Notes: generated by a model not told the origin, from the letters alone. A stretch of 55,508 nucleotides of DNA from Ardenticatenaceae bacterium (GCA_026989095.1 JALSKA010000178.1:1-55508), one strand, 5' to 3'. Positions 34,299 through 45,001 are shown, numbered from the stretch's first letter. Program-made: numbers and translations.

Positions 34299-34327
34299 GC
34301 ACGTGTGCTCCTGTGGTTGGCGGCCCA

Positions 34328-34355
34328 ATTGTAAGCCAAAACGGGGAATTCACAA
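34328..34355 (-). promoter_or_regulatory. Promoter of the glycosyltransferase-rtcA unit
   Basis: Minus-strand TTGTGA (34355-34350) and TACAAT (34333-34328) are spaced by 16 bases, about 30 bases before the start codon. Confidence 0.6.
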
Positions 34356-34409
34356 TTCTCCCCGGTTCTCCCGGCGAGGAGGGGAAAGCCGCCGGCGCAC
34401 ACGGGCACG

Positions 34410-34433
34410 AAAAAGGGGCGGCCTTGCCGCCCC
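34410..34433 (-). terminator. Intrinsic terminator of degV
   Basis: On the minus strand GGGGCGGC (34433-34426) pairs with GCCGCCCC (34422-34415) around a three-base loop and is followed by five T residues. It starts six bases after the degV stop codon. Confidence 0.93.
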
Positions 34434-34439
34434 CAGCGC

Positions 34440-35306
34440 TCAGGGTGAAGCCGATGCCCCGCCGCCAATGGTGGGCGCCGGCATGACGGCCATGCCGATC
34501 ACACCGGGGCCGCCGTGAGCCCCCACAACAGGCCCCACGATCGTCTCCATGAAGTACTGAATGTTGAGGCGCCTCTTCAGCAGTGCGCCCAGCGCGCGGA
34601 AGTCCTCCTCGGCGTCGCCGTGGGCCAGCCCAACCCAGACGGGTCGCTCCCCGTAGCGGTCGAGCACGGCCTCCACCATGCGGTCGAGCGCCCGCTGGCG
34701 CCGGCGCACGCGGTCGAAGGGCTCCACGACCTTCTGAATGCGCAGGATGGGCTTGATGCGCAACATGGTGCCCACAAAGGCGCTGGCGCGGCCGATGCGG
34801 CCTCCCCGTTGCAGGTACTCCAGGGTGTCGAGGGTGAAGAGCAGCAACACCTCCTGGCGCAATGCCCGCACCAGCTCGGCCGCCTCGGCGCGCGTGGCCC
34901 CTGCCCGGACGGCGCGGGCCGCGGCCACCACGAGCAGAGCTTGGCCAGCCGAGGCATACCACGAGTCCACCACGGTGATGGGTGCACCCGAAAGCATGGC
35001 CTGGGCCTGCACGGCCGAGTTGTGGGTGCCGCTCAACTCCTTCGAGATGGTAATACAGAGCACCTCGTGCCCTTCTTCCACAAGCGGCCGGAACACGTCG
35101 GCGAAATCCTGGGGCGAAGGCTGAGATGTGCGCGGGAAAATCGGATTCGTGCGCAGCAGGTTGTAGAATTGCTCGGGGGTGATGTCCACGCCCTCGAGGT
35201 AGCTCTGGTCCCCGAAAATGACCGTCAGGGGCACCACAGTGATGTCCAGCTCCCGGGCCACCGGGGCCGGCAAGTTGGCCGCGCTGTCCGTCACGATTTT
35301 GACCAT
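34440..35306 (-). CDS. DegV family fatty-acid-binding protein
   Basis: This 288-residue protein has the DegV layout: KIVTDSAANLP at the start, the FPRTSQPSPQDF loop, ITISKELSGTHNSA, the STYLE-like TLDTLEYLQRGGRIG and a C-terminal HGGPGVIGMAV. DegV/FakB proteins bind single fatty acids and, in bacteria with FakA kinase, present them for phosphorylation and phospholipid synthesis. No fakA is in view. The ATG at 35306 is chosen because AAGGAGG precedes it; a longer frame has no support. It is a single-gene unit with its own terminator. Confidence 0.93.
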   Translation of the reverse strand: MVKIVTDSAANLPAPVARELDITVVPLTVIFGDQSYLEGVDITPEQFYNLLRTNPIFPRTSQPSPQDFADVFRPLVEEGHEVLCITISKELSGTHNSAVQAQAMLSGAPITVVDSWYASAGQALLVVAAARAVRAGATRAEAAELVRALRQEVLLLFTLDTLEYLQRGGRIGRASAFVGTMLRIKPILRIQKVVEPFDRVRRRQRALDRMVEAVLDRYGERPVWVGLAHGDAEEDFRALGALLKRRLNIQYFMETIVGPVVGAHGGPGVIGMAVMPAPTIGGGASASP

Positions 35307-35497
35307 AGAGCCTCCTTTCTCTTCCACCGGGAACACTCTCTGCAAGCGTCCCGCCTCTGCCGGCAGAGACCTAACCAGTTAAAACCCGCCGGCGGCGGGA
35401 AAGCAACGGCTTGCCGGCCAATTCGGCCGCGGGACAACTGACACACGGCGCCGGGAAGAAGGGAGAACGCGGTGTGCCGGCCGGCAGCCGTCCCCGT

Positions 35498-35526
35498 TTG
35501 TCCGCCCGGCCGCCTTGCGTTAGGAT
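35498..35526 (+). promoter_or_regulatory. Promoter of the sulfate-activation cluster
   Basis: TTGTCC (35498-35503) and TAGGAT (35521-35526) are 17 bases apart, leaving a leader of about 50 bases before the sat start. The rest of the 276-base gap from degV is GC-rich and shows no further feature. Confidence 0.5.
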
Positions 35527-35582
35527 GAAGAGAACCGGGTCGCCACGTGCGGCCACAACTGTCTTCACACAGGAGGGGAAAC

Positions 35583-38306
35583 ATGGACGAGGGACACCGT
35601 TCGGCCATACGCCCCCACGGCGGCACGCTGGTGGACCGCAGGCTCCGGGGCACTGTGCGCGAAGCAGCCCTGGAGCGGGCTCACTCGCTGCCCAAAATTG
35701 AGCTCAACCGGGTGGCCATGTCCGACGTGGAGCTCCTGGCCGTGGGCGCCTACAGCCCTCTCACCGGCTTCATGGGCCGCGCCGACTATGAGGCCGTGGT
35801 CGAACAGATGCGCCTGGCCGACGGGCTCCCGTGGACGATTCCCATCACCCTCGCCGTGAGCGAGGAGCAAGCCGCCCGACTGAAGGAGGGCCAAGAAGTG
35901 GCCCTGGTGGAACCCGGAGGGCGGGTGTTGGCCATTTTGGAGTTGGAGGAGAAGTTCACGTATGATAAGGAGCGGGAGGCCACCTGCGTCTACCGGACGA
36001 CCGACCTGCGCCATCCGGGTGTCGCCCGCCTTCACCGCCAAGGCCCTGTGCTGTTGGGCGGCAACATCTGGCTGCTCAACATGCCCAGCCAATACGAGTT
36101 CCCCGAATTTCGACACACCCCGGCCGAGACGCGGCGCCTCTTTGCTGCCCGGGGGTGGCGGCGGGTGGTCGCCTTTCAGACGCGCAACCCCATCCACCGG
36201 GCCCACGAGTACATTCAGAAGACAGCCCTCGAGCTGGTGGACGGCCTTTTTCTCCACCCACTGGTGGGAGAAACCAAGCCCGACGACATCCCCCCCGAAG
36301 TGCGCATGGAGAGCTACCAGGCCATTCTGCGGGACTATTACCCCGCCGAGCGGGTGCTGTTGGGCGTCTTCCCCGCGGCCATGCGCTATGCCGGCCCGCG
36401 CGAGGCCGTCTTCCACGCCCTCTGCCGCAAGAACTACGGCTGCACCCACATGATCATCGGCCGCGACCACGCGGGGGTGGGCAACTTCTACGGCCCCTAC
36501 GACGCCCACACCATCTTCGAGGCCTTCGAGCCCGAGGAGCTGGGCATCGTCCCCCTCTTCTTCGACCGGGCTTTCTACTGCCGCGCCTGTGGTGGCATCG
36601 TCACGGTCAAGACGTGTCCCCACGATGCCTCCCATCACGTGGTGTTGAGCGGCACCGAGGTGCGCCGGCGGCTCGAGCGGGGCGAGCTCCTCCCGGCCGA
36701 GTTCACCCGCCCGGCCGTCAGCCGCGTGCTCATCGAGGGGCTGCGCCGCTACCGGGCCTCCCGCGCCCGGGACGCCTCGTCCGCTTCCCCCGACACGGGA
36801 CCACAGCCACAGGAGGTTGTTATGACAAATTCTCCCGAGGGACGGCGGTTGTTCGTCATCGGCCTCGACTGTACCGAGCCCAGCCTCGTCTTCGAGCGCT
36901 GGCGAGATCAGTTGCCCACGCTCTCTCGGCTCATGGAACAGGGCACCTACGGCCGGCTCGAAAGCTGTCACCCTCCCATCACCGTGCCGGCGTGGAGCTG
37001 TATGCTCAGCGGCCGCGATCCCGGCCAGCTCGGCATCTACGGCTTCCGCAACCGGGCCGACTACTCCTACCACGCCATGTTCATCGCCACGTCCAACGCC
37101 GTCAAGGTGGACCGAGTCTGGGATGTGCTGGGGCGCGCCGGCAAGCGCAGCATTCTGGTGGGCGTGCCCCAAACCTACCCGGTGCGCCCAGTTCACGGCC
37201 ACCTCATCTCTTCCTTCCTCACCCCCTCCACCGGCCGCCAGTACACCTACCCGGCCTCCCTCAAGGAGGAGATCGGCGAGCTTCTGGGGAGCCCTGACGC
37301 CTACGAGTTCGACGTGCGCAACTTCCGCACCGAGGACAAGCGTTGGCTCCTCGAGCAGATCTACACCATGACCGAGAAGCGACTGAAGGTCATCCGGTGG
37401 CTCATCGAGAACAAGCCATGGGACTTCTTCATGTGGGTGGAAATGGGCACGGACCGCATCCACCACGGCTTCTGGAAGTACATGGACCCCGAACACCGCA
37501 AGCACGAGCCGGGCAACGAGTTCGAGCAGGCTATCCTGGACTACTACCGCTTCCTGGACCAGGCCATCGGCGAGCTGCTGGCCCTCGTGCCGGACGACAC
37601 GGCCGTCATGGTGGTGAGCGACCACGGGGCCAAGCGCATGGACGGCGGCATCTGCATCAACGAGTGGCTGCGCCGGGAGGGGTGGCTGGTGCTCAAGGAG
37701 GAGCCGCGCGGCGTGGTGCCCATCGAGAAGTGCGAGGTGGACTGGAGCCGCACGCGGGCCTGGGGCGCCGGGGGCTACTACGCCCGTATCTTCCTCAACG
37801 TGGAGGGGCGAGAGCCCCAGGGCATCATCCCCCAGGAGCGCTACGAGGCCGTGCGGGACGAGTTGGCCGAGGCGCTGGCCGCCATTCCGGACGATCAGGG
37901 CCGCCCGTTGCCCAACCGGGTTCTCAAGCCCGAGGAGGTGTACGCCGAGGTCAACGGCATCGCCCCCGACCTGATCGTCTACTTCGGCGACCTTCACTGG
38001 CGCAGCGTGGGCAGTTTGGGCCTCAACCGCGTTCACACCTTCGAGAACGACATCGGGCCGGACGACGCCAACCACGCCCAACACGGCCTCTACATCTTCT
38101 ACGACCCCGCTCGCCCGGGCCACGGCCGGCGCGTGGACGACCGCCACATCATGGACATCGCCCCCACGATCCTCGCCACCCTCGGCGTGGACGTGCCACC
38201 GGGCATGAGGGGCACGGCCTTCACCCCCGACGCCACGGAGAGCGGGTACAGCGCCGACGAGGAGCAGGCCATCCTTGACCACTTGGAGTCTTTGGGGTAT
38301 CTATAG
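35583..38306 (+). CDS. sat: ATP sulfurylase fused to an alkaline-phosphatase-superfamily phosphodiesterase
   Basis: This 907-codon frame holds two enzymes. Residues 1 to about 395 are ATP sulfurylase, which makes APS and pyrophosphate from ATP and sulfate. Seen are QTRNPIHRAHEY, the loop GRDHAGVG, a Cys-x2-Cys-x8-Cys metal site (CRACGGIVTVKTC) as in thermophilic Sat, and SGTEVRRRL. A linker rich in Ala, Ser and Pro (396-413) leads to residues 414-907, a type I phosphodiesterase/nucleotide pyrophosphatase-like domain. It has the metal Asp in IGLDCTE, the nucleophile Thr in PPITVPAWS, TDRIHHGFW, VVSDHGAKRMDGG and NHAQHG. No stop separates the halves, yet an intact ribosome site and ATG precede the second. 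The first ATG follows AGGAGGGGA. Both domain calls are firm; the hydrolase's substrate is unknown. Confidence 0.92.
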   Translation: MDEGHRSAIRPHGGTLVDRRLRGTVREAALERAHSLPKIELNRVAMSDVELLAVGAYSPLTGFMGRADYEAVVEQMRLADGLPWTIPITLAVSEEQAARLKEGQEVALVEPGGRVLAILELEEKFTYDKEREATCVYRTTDLRHPGVARLHRQGPVLLGGNIWLLNMPSQYEFPEFRHTPAETRRLFAARGWRRVVAFQTRNPIHRAHEYIQKTALELVDGLFLHPLVGETKPDDIPPEVRMESYQAILRDYYPAERVLLGVFPAAMRYAGPREAVFHALCRKNYGCTHMIIGRDHAGVGNFYGPYDAHTIFEAFEPEELGIVPLFFDRAFYCRACGGIVTVKTCPHDASHHVVLSGTEVRRRLERGELLPAEFTRPAVSRVLIEGLRRYRASRARDASSASPDTGPQPQEVVMTNSPEGRRLFVIGLDCTEPSLVFERWRDQLPTLSRLMEQGTYGRLESCHPPITVPAWSCMLSGRDPGQLGIYGFRNRADYSYHAMFIATSNAVKVDRVWDVLGRAGKRSILVGVPQTYPVRPVHGHLISSFLTPSTGRQYTYPASLKEEIGELLGSPDAYEFDVRNFRTEDKRWLLEQIYTMTEKRLKVIRWLIENKPWDFFMWVEMGTDRIHHGFWKYMDPEHRKHEPGNEFEQAILDYYRFLDQAIGELLALVPDDTAVMVVSDHGAKRMDGGICINEWLRREGWLVLKEEPRGVVPIEKCEVDWSRTRAWGAGGYYARIFLNVEGREPQGIIPQERYEAVRDELAEALAAIPDDQGRPLPNRVLKPEEVYAEVNGIAPDLIVYFGDLHWRSVGSLGLNRVHTFENDIGPDDANHAQHGLYIFYDPARPGHGRRVDDRHIMDIAPTILATLGVDVPPGMRGTAFTPDATESGYSADEEQAILDHLESLGYL
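36811..36824 (+). promoter_or_regulatory. Internal ribosome-binding site and in-frame ATG between Sat and hydrolase domains
   Basis: AGGAGG at 36811-36816 lies five bases before an ATG at 36822-36824 that is in frame with both domains and begins MTNSPEGRRLFVIGLD, a natural start for the hydrolase. The site suggests that the 494-residue hydrolase is also made alone, or that two formerly separate genes have recently joined by loss of a stop codon. Confidence 0.75.
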
Positions 38307-38368
38307 GGGCGCCGTGGGCCGCCGTCCAGGAAATGGCCCCTCAACCCCTAACCCGAGGTGAAAGACTC

Positions 38369-38926
<558 letters not shown>

Positions 38927-38953
38927 GTGCATTGAGACCGTGAGAGCACGTTG

Positions 38954-38982
38954 AGCCTCCCGGGGGGCATCTCCGGGAGGCT
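38954..38982 (+). terminator. Hairpin between cysC and the second hydrolase
   Basis: Bases 38954-38963 pair perfectly with 38973-38982 around a nine-base loop, 28 bases after the cysC stop. No T-run follows, and the AGGAGG of the next gene comes eight bases later. It may reduce read-through or protect the upstream message. Confidence 0.5.
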
Positions 38983-39002
38983 TCACTTTCAGGAGGTGGA
39001 CG

Positions 39003-40349
39003 ATGTCCTTGCTGCGCCGCTTGCGCCGCCGCCAACGGCGGGTTGTCGTTGTCGGGCTGGACGGCACGCCCTTCTCTTTCCTCCAAGAGGCCTTTCGGGC
39101 CGGGCGCCTGCCCAACCTCAGCCGCCTGGTGGGAGAAGGCGCCTTCATGCGCATGACGTCGGTCTACCCGTGGGTCTCCTCCGTGGCTTGGACCACCTTC
39201 ATGACCGGCGTTAACCCGGCCAAACACGGCATCTTCGGCTTCATCGACCGGGACCCGCGCACCTACCGCGCCTTCATCCCGGTGGCCTCACACGTGCGGG
39301 CGCCCACCCTGTGGGAACGGCTCAGCCAGGCCGGCAAGCGCGTCTTCGTGATGAACGTGCCGGTGACGTTCCCCCCGAAGCCGGTCAACGGCGTGCTCAT
39401 TGCCGGCTTCCTCAGCCCCTCGGTCGAGAAGGCCGTCTTCCCTCCCGAGGTGGCCGGCGTGCTCCGGCGCCTCGATTACCGCGTGGACGCCGACCCGCGG
39501 CTGGCCCGCCAATCGCTCGACGAGATGATGGCCGCCATCGAAGAGGCCCTGGAGCGCCGCTTGGCCACCTTCTGGCACTTCTGGGAGGAAGAGCCGTGGG
39601 ATTTCATGATGGCCGTCATTATGGAAACCGACCGGCTCCACCACTTCTACTGGGCCCACATGGAGTCCGGCCACCCCCGCTGGGCGCCCGCCTTCTTCGG
39701 CGTCTACGAGCGCATCGATGCCTTCATCGGCCGGCTGGCGGAGCGGCTGGACGACCGCACCACCCTGATCCTGCTGAGCGACCACGGCTTCTGCGCCATC
39801 GAGCAGGAGGTCTACTACAACCACTGGCTCCACCGGGCCGGCTACCTGCGCTACCGAGAAGCGCGCCGGCCAAGCCCGCTCGAGATGTTCAGCGTGGTGG
39901 ACCCGGCCTCGCGGGCCTACTCCATGGACCCCGGCCGCATCTTCATCCGCCTGAGAGGGCGCGAGAAGGACGGCCCAGTCGCCCCGGAGGAGTACGAGCC
40001 CCTCCGCGAGGAGCTCATCGAGGCGGCCGAGAGTCTTGTGCTCCCCGAAACCGGCGAGCGCCCCGTGCTCAAGGCATACCGCCGGGAGGAACTCTACCAC
40101 GGCCCCTTCTTGGAACAGGCGGCCGACATCATCCTGGCGCCGGTGAACGGCTACGATCCCAAGGGTGCCATCTACAAGGAGGTGCTGGCCTGCAAGGACC
40201 CGGTCATGGTGGGGATGCACACGTATGACGACGCCTTCGTTTACGTGAGGGGCGCACGCGCCGGCCGCTCCGAGGCCAACATTCTGGACGTGAAGCCCAC
40301 CGTGTTGGAACTGCTGGGGCTCGAGGTGCCGGCCGACTTGGACGGCACC

Positions 40350-40364
<15 letters not shown>
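39003..40364 (+). CDS. Alkaline-phosphatase-superfamily hydrolase (type I phosphodiesterase/nucleotide pyrophosphatase family)
   Basis: This 453-residue protein is a paralogue of the hydrolase domain fused to Sat. Shared motifs are VGLDGTP (metal Asp), a Ser in place of the nucleophile Thr (SSVAWTTFMTG), METDRLHHFYW, LLSDHGFCAIEQ, a YNHWLHRAGYL segment and a C-terminal DVKPTVLELLGLE. A basic N-terminus (LLRRLRRRQRR) precedes the fold and there is no signal peptide, so it appears cytoplasmic. It is the last gene of the sulfate-activation cluster and ends in a 15-base convergent overlap with a glycosidase gene. It could act on nucleotides (APS, PAP, PPi), phosphodiesters or sulfate esters. Confidence 0.88.
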
Positions 40365-41654
<1,290 letters not shown>

Positions 41655-41708
41655 CTCCGGCCTCCGTCGCTGGTCATGCGTTTCTGGGAACCCGTGCGTG
41701 CAGGTTGT

Positions 41709-41736
41709 AGTATAGAGGGGGCCTCCGCCCCGTCAA
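41709..41736 (-). promoter_or_regulatory. Promoter of the GH1 glycosidase
   Basis: Minus-strand TTGACG (41736-41731) and TATACT (41714-41709) are spaced by 16 bases, about 50 bases from the start codon. Confidence 0.65.
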
Positions 41737-41757
41737 GCGCGTTGTCCTGGGAGCAGG

Positions 41758-41786
41758 TTGCGGATGTGGGAAGGGAAGCGTATACT
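41758..41786 (+). promoter_or_regulatory. Promoter of pdxH
   Basis: TTGCGG (41758-41763) and TATACT (41781-41786) are 17 bases apart. It is divergent from the glycosidase promoter, with 21 bases between the two -35 boxes. Confidence 0.6.
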
Positions 41787-41865
41787 CGCCCTGTCATCCC
41801 GCCCGTTACCGTCACCAACCTGTGGAGGGCCCAACGCGCCCACACACCGCTGAGGGAGGAAAACC

Positions 41866-42507
41866 ATGTCCCAGAGCGACAAGGACCGACATGCTTACCG
41901 CCAGGCGGGCCTCTTCCGCCACGACCTGGCCGCCGACCCCTTCGAGCAGTTCCGCCTCTGGTTCGCCGAGGCCGAAGCAACCGAGCCCCCTGAGCCCAAC
42001 GCCATGACTCTGGCCACGGCCTCGCGCGACGGCCGGCCGTCGGCCCGCATGGTGCTGCTCAAGGGCGTGGACGAGCGGGGCTTCGTCTTCTACACCAACT
42101 ACGAGAGCCGCAAGGGGCACGAGTTGGCCGAGAACCCCTGGGGAGCGCTCACCTTCTGGTGGCCCCACATGGCCCGCCAAGTGCGGGTCGAGGGGTATGT
42201 CGAGAAGGTCTCGCCTGCCGAATCCGACGCCTACTTCCGCACGCGGCCCAGGGGAAGCCAAATCGGCGCCTGGGCCTCGCCCCAGAGTGCCGTGCTCCCG
42301 AGCCGGGCGGAGTTGGAAACACGCTACCGGGAGTACGAGGCCCGCTTTGCCGGCCGCGACGTGCCCCGGCCACCCCATTGGGGCGGCTACCGCCTCGTCC
42401 CCCACACCTTCGAGTTCTGGCAGGGCAGGCTGAACCGCCTGCACGACCGCTTCCGCTACCGGCGGGACGAGAGCGGCGCCTGGATCATCGAGCGCCTGGC
42501 ACCGTGA
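41866..42507 (+). CDS. pdxH: Pyridoxamine 5'-phosphate oxidase
   Basis: PdxH oxidises pyridoxine or pyridoxamine phosphate to PLP with FMN and oxygen. The 213-residue protein has [40 protein letters not shown], the WASPQSAVL segment and the C-terminal [17 protein letters not shown], all diagnostic. GGGAGGAAAA precedes the ATG. It is a single-gene unit, and its oxygen dependence fits an aerobic host. Confidence 0.96.
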   Translation: MSQSDKDRHAYRQAGLFRHDLAADPFEQFRLWFAEAEATEPPEPNAMTLATASRDGRPSARMVLLKGVDERGFVFYTNYESRKGHELAENPWGALTFWWPHMARQVRVEGYVEKVSPAESDAYFRTRPRGSQIGAWASPQSAVLPSRAELETRYREYEARFAGRDVPRPPHWGGYRLVPHTFEFWQGRLNRLHDRFRYRRDESGAWIIERLAP

Positions 42508-42534
42508 TCGATCCCGGAATCATGAGCTCAACGT

Positions 42535-42565
42535 GGCGGGTCACCCAACGGCCAGGTGGCCCGCC
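42535..42565. terminator. Hairpin between convergent pdxH and FmdE-domain gene
   Basis: Bases 42535-42545 pair with 42555-42565 with one mismatch and a nine-base loop. The convergent setting supports a shared terminator, although T-tracts are lacking. Confidence 0.45.
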
Positions 42566-42578
42566 CGCGGACCGGGGC

Positions 42579-43214
42579 TCACCGGGCGCGGAACAGGGCA
42601 GCCGGAAGTGACGGATCGGCCTTTCCGCCGTCCTCCGACTCCGAGTAGGCATAATAGGCGTCGCCGGCACAGCCGCGGCAGAGGAGGCGTCCGTCGATGA
42701 TGACTTCGCGCTCGTTGATCACCTCCTCGCCACACGCCTCGCACACGACCCGGTAGCGGTCCCGGCTGATCAACTTCTCGAGGGAGAAGCGCAGCCGGAC
42801 CGGGCGCGCCACGAAGAGCTCCTCGTCGGGCATACGCCGGTAGCCCAACAGGTACCCTTCCCAGCGGGACTCGGCGTCGGGCGCGTAGAGCTGGGCACGT
42901 TGCCGGCTTTCCGGGTGAGGCACAATGCGAAGCGCACGCCCCGTCCGCGTGTCCACGAAGGTGGCGGCCACCTTGCCGAAGTCGATCACCCGCATGGTGC
43001 GACGCCCCACCCAACACCCCGTGGCCACGGCCAGGCCATCGGTGAAGCACCCGTCGGTCTCCACGATGACGAGGAGCCGCTTGTCCTCCTGGGGCACGGG
43101 AACTTGGAGGAGAGCGCCGCCCAAAAGCCCCATGCGCACGCCCAGCACCTGGCGGGGACAGAGATGTTGGTGATGCTCTGCCGAACGGTGGAGCAGCATC
43201 TCCAATGATGTCAT
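42579..43214 (-). CDS. FmdE family (formylmethanofuran dehydrogenase subunit E-like) zinc-ribbon protein
   Basis: This 211-residue protein has the FmdE domain: HLCPRQVLGVRMG near 18, IVETDGCFTDGLAVATGCWVGRR, FGKVAATFVDTRTG and GYRRMPDEELF. A C-terminal four-cysteine zinc ribbon (CEACGEEVINER...LLCRGCAG) follows. FmdE proteins occur far beyond methanogens, often near molybdenum, tungsten or iron-sulfur enzyme genes, and probably have a metal-handling role that is not established. No such enzyme is adjacent here. GAGGA lies before the ATG. Confidence 0.85.
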   Translation of the reverse strand: MTSLEMLLHRSAEHHQHLCPRQVLGVRMGLLGGALLQVPVPQEDKRLLVIVETDGCFTDGLAVATGCWVGRRTMRVIDFGKVAATFVDTRTGRALRIVPHPESRQRAQLYAPDAESRWEGYLLGYRRMPDEELFVARPVRLRFSLEKLISRDRYRVVCEACGEEVINEREVIIDGRLLCRGCAGDAYYAYSESEDGGKADPSLPAALFRAR

Positions 43215-43256
43215 GGATGTTCCTCACCCCCTTCACTCAATTTCTTTCGGACGCTG

Positions 43257-43291
43257 TTCGTGAAACCGAGCACTTTGTGATACAATTCACA
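43257..43291 (+). promoter_or_regulatory. Promoter with a perfect CRP-type palindrome upstream of the DUF411 gene
   Basis: TGTGA-TACAAT-TCACA at 43276-43291 is a perfect CRP/FNR-family palindrome whose centre is the -10 box TACAAT (extended by TG). TTCGTG at 43257-43262 could serve as -35 with 18-bp spacing. A regulator bound here would sit on the -10 region and repress. Confidence 0.55.
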
Positions 43292-43341
43292 TGTCCACAG
43301 CATAGCACCGAACCGGTCACAGGCAAACCGGGAGGGTACCC

Positions 43342-43806
43342 ATGAGACGAACGTGGATGGTGTTCGGCATCAGCGTCGTCCTCGCCGTGATCCTGCTGGC
43401 CTGTCAGAGCTCATCGCCGACGGGAAGCGACATTCCCCCGCAGATGATCGTGTACAAGTCCCCCACGTGTGGCTGCTGTACGGCGTGGGCGGAGATCATG
43501 CAGCGCAACGGCTTCCGCGTTCAGATGCGCAACGTGAGCGACCTCATGGCCATCAAGGCGGAGTACAACGTGCCCGAAGGGCTGATGGCCTGTCACACGG
43601 CCGTGGTGGACGGGTATGTGATCGAGGGGCACGTGCCCGTGCAGGACGTGGTCAGGCTCCTGCGCGAGCGGCCCAATGCCCTCGGCATCGCCGTGCCCGG
43701 GATGCCGCGCGGGGCGCCCGGCATGGACGCGCCCGTCACCGACCCCTATACAGTGTACCTCTTCGACGAAGGGGGCCAAACGAGCGTCTTTGCCAGCTAC
43801 GAGTAG
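43342..43806 (+). CDS. DUF411 metal-binding lipoprotein
   Basis: This 154-residue protein has a lipoprotein signal peptide (hydrophobic 6-20, lipobox LLAC at about 18-21). A full DUF411 domain follows: YKSPTCGCCTAW, GFRVQMRNVSDLMAIKAEYNVPEGL, CHTAVVDGYVIEGHVP and AVPGMPRGAPGMD. The CxxCC-type cluster and the Met-rich tail suggest copper binding, and family members are often linked to copper resistance or oxidase assembly. The downstream haem A synthase gene supports a role near cytochrome oxidase, but a second promoter-like element separates them. Confidence 0.88.
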   Translation: MRRTWMVFGISVVLAVILLACQSSSPTGSDIPPQMIVYKSPTCGCCTAWAEIMQRNGFRVQMRNVSDLMAIKAEYNVPEGLMACHTAVVDGYVIEGHVPVQDVVRLLRERPNALGIAVPGMPRGAPGMDAPVTDPYTVYLFDEGGQTSVFASYE

Positions 43807-43845
43807 GGAAAAAGGCCGTCGGCGCTGGTAACGGCACATTGCCTG

Positions 43846-43854
43846 TGGTATACT
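43846..43854 (+). promoter_or_regulatory. Possible extended -10 promoter for ctaA
   Basis: TGGTATACT is a good extended -10 box 40 bases after the DUF411 stop. No convincing -35 box accompanies it. Confidence 0.4.
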
Positions 43855-43912
43855 CTCGCCTTAAGAGCGAGGGAGTGGTTTTGTTCCGCGCAACGTGACG
43901 GGGGCAAGCCTT

Positions 43913-45001
43913 ATGCAGCGCACGAATGATCCCGTAACCCGGTGGCTTTTTGTCGTCTGCGGCCTGGTGATGCTCATGGTGGTGGTGGGCGGCTACGTGC
44001 GGCTGGCCCGCGCGGGGCTTTCCATTGTGGAGTGGAACGTCATCACGGGCGTGGTTCCCCCCATCGGCGAGGCAGCGTGGCAGCGGGAGTTCGCCAAGTA
44101 CCAACAGTCGCCCGAGTACCAACAGGTCAACGTCGGCATGACGCTGGCGGAGTACAAGCGCATCTACTACATTGAGTACTTCCACCGGCTCCTCGCCCGT
44201 CTCACCGGCCTGATCGTCGTGGTGCCCTTCCTCTACTTCGTGTGGCGGGGCGCCATCTCCAGGTCACAAGTTGGGGTGTACGCGGCCATCGTGCTCCTCT
44301 TCGGGCTTCAGGGGACTGTGGGGTGGCTCATGGTCAAGAGCGGGCTGCTCGACCGGCCGGCCGTGAGCCACGTGCGGCTCACCATTCACCTGCTTCTCGC
44401 CCTCTTCATCCTAGCTTGGACGCTGTGGACAGCCCTGAACCGCTACTACTACGCCCACGAGACTGTGCCCGTGCGCGTGAGTTCTGGGCTCTCGCGGTTC
44501 ATCGTGGTGGTCTTGGGCGCCCTGGTGGTGCAGATTGCCTACGGGGGCTTCGTGGCCGGCCTGAAGGCGGGCCACGTCTCCAACACGTGGCCCCTGATGT
44601 TCGGGCGCCTCGTGCCGCCCAAACTCCTCTCGGTGGTCCAGCCCTGGTGGCTGAACCTGATCGAGACGCCCCTCACCGTCCACTTCATCCACAGGTGGTT
44701 CGCGTTCGTCGTGGCCGCTCTGATCGTCGGCTTTGCCGTGGCCGTCCGGCGGTCGGGGGTGGCCGACCGGGCGGTTCACCAGGGGGCGTGGGCGTTGGTA
44801 GGGCTCGTGGGCCTCCAGATCCTGCTGGGGATCGGGGTGGTCATCTTCGAGGTGCCGCTTTCCTTGGCCCTGCTCCACCAGGCCGGCGGCCTCCTGCTCT
44901 TCACGGTGACGGTCTTCCTCGCCCACCGGCTGCTCCACGTGGCGCCCGAGCCCATGCCCCACCGGTCACAGGCGCGGGAAGTGGCCCTCTCGCAACCCTG
45001 A
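43913..45001 (+). CDS. ctaA: Haem A synthase (COX15/CtaA type)
   Basis: CtaA oxidises haem O to haem A for aa3-type cytochrome oxidase. The 362-residue protein has about eight membrane spans in two four-helix halves. Haem-ligand histidines lie in EYFHRLLAR, HVRLTIHL, HFIHRWFAF and LLHQAGG, and the early GGYVRLARAGLSIVEWNVITG is characteristic of the COX15 subtype found in alphaproteobacteria and mitochondria. The start is ATG 43913; a GTG at 43895 is also in frame. No ctaB or oxidase subunit gene is in the window. Confidence 0.93.
   Translation: MQRTNDPVTRWLFVVCGLVMLMVVVGGYVRLARAGLSIVEWNVITGVVPPIGEAAWQREFAKYQQSPEYQQVNVGMTLAEYKRIYYIEYFHRLLARLTGLIVVVPFLYFVWRGAISRSQVGVYAAIVLLFGLQGTVGWLMVKSGLLDRPAVSHVRLTIHLLLALFILAWTLWTALNRYYYAHETVPVRVSSGLSRFIVVVLGALVVQIAYGGFVAGLKAGHVSNTWPLMFGRLVPPKLLSVVQPWWLNLIETPLTVHFIHRWFAFVVAALIVGFAVAVRRSGVADRAVHQGAWALVGLVGLQILLGIGVVIFEVPLSLALLHQAGGLLLFTVTVFLAHRLLHVAPEPMPHRSQAREVALSQP

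Noticed and set aside
35565-38282. A 905-codon open frame antisense to the sat-hydrolase gene.
   Set aside because: High GC with strong third-position bias keeps the opposite frame open. The plus-strand product matches known families throughout, and the antisense product is low-complexity Val/Gly/His/Ala-rich with no motif.
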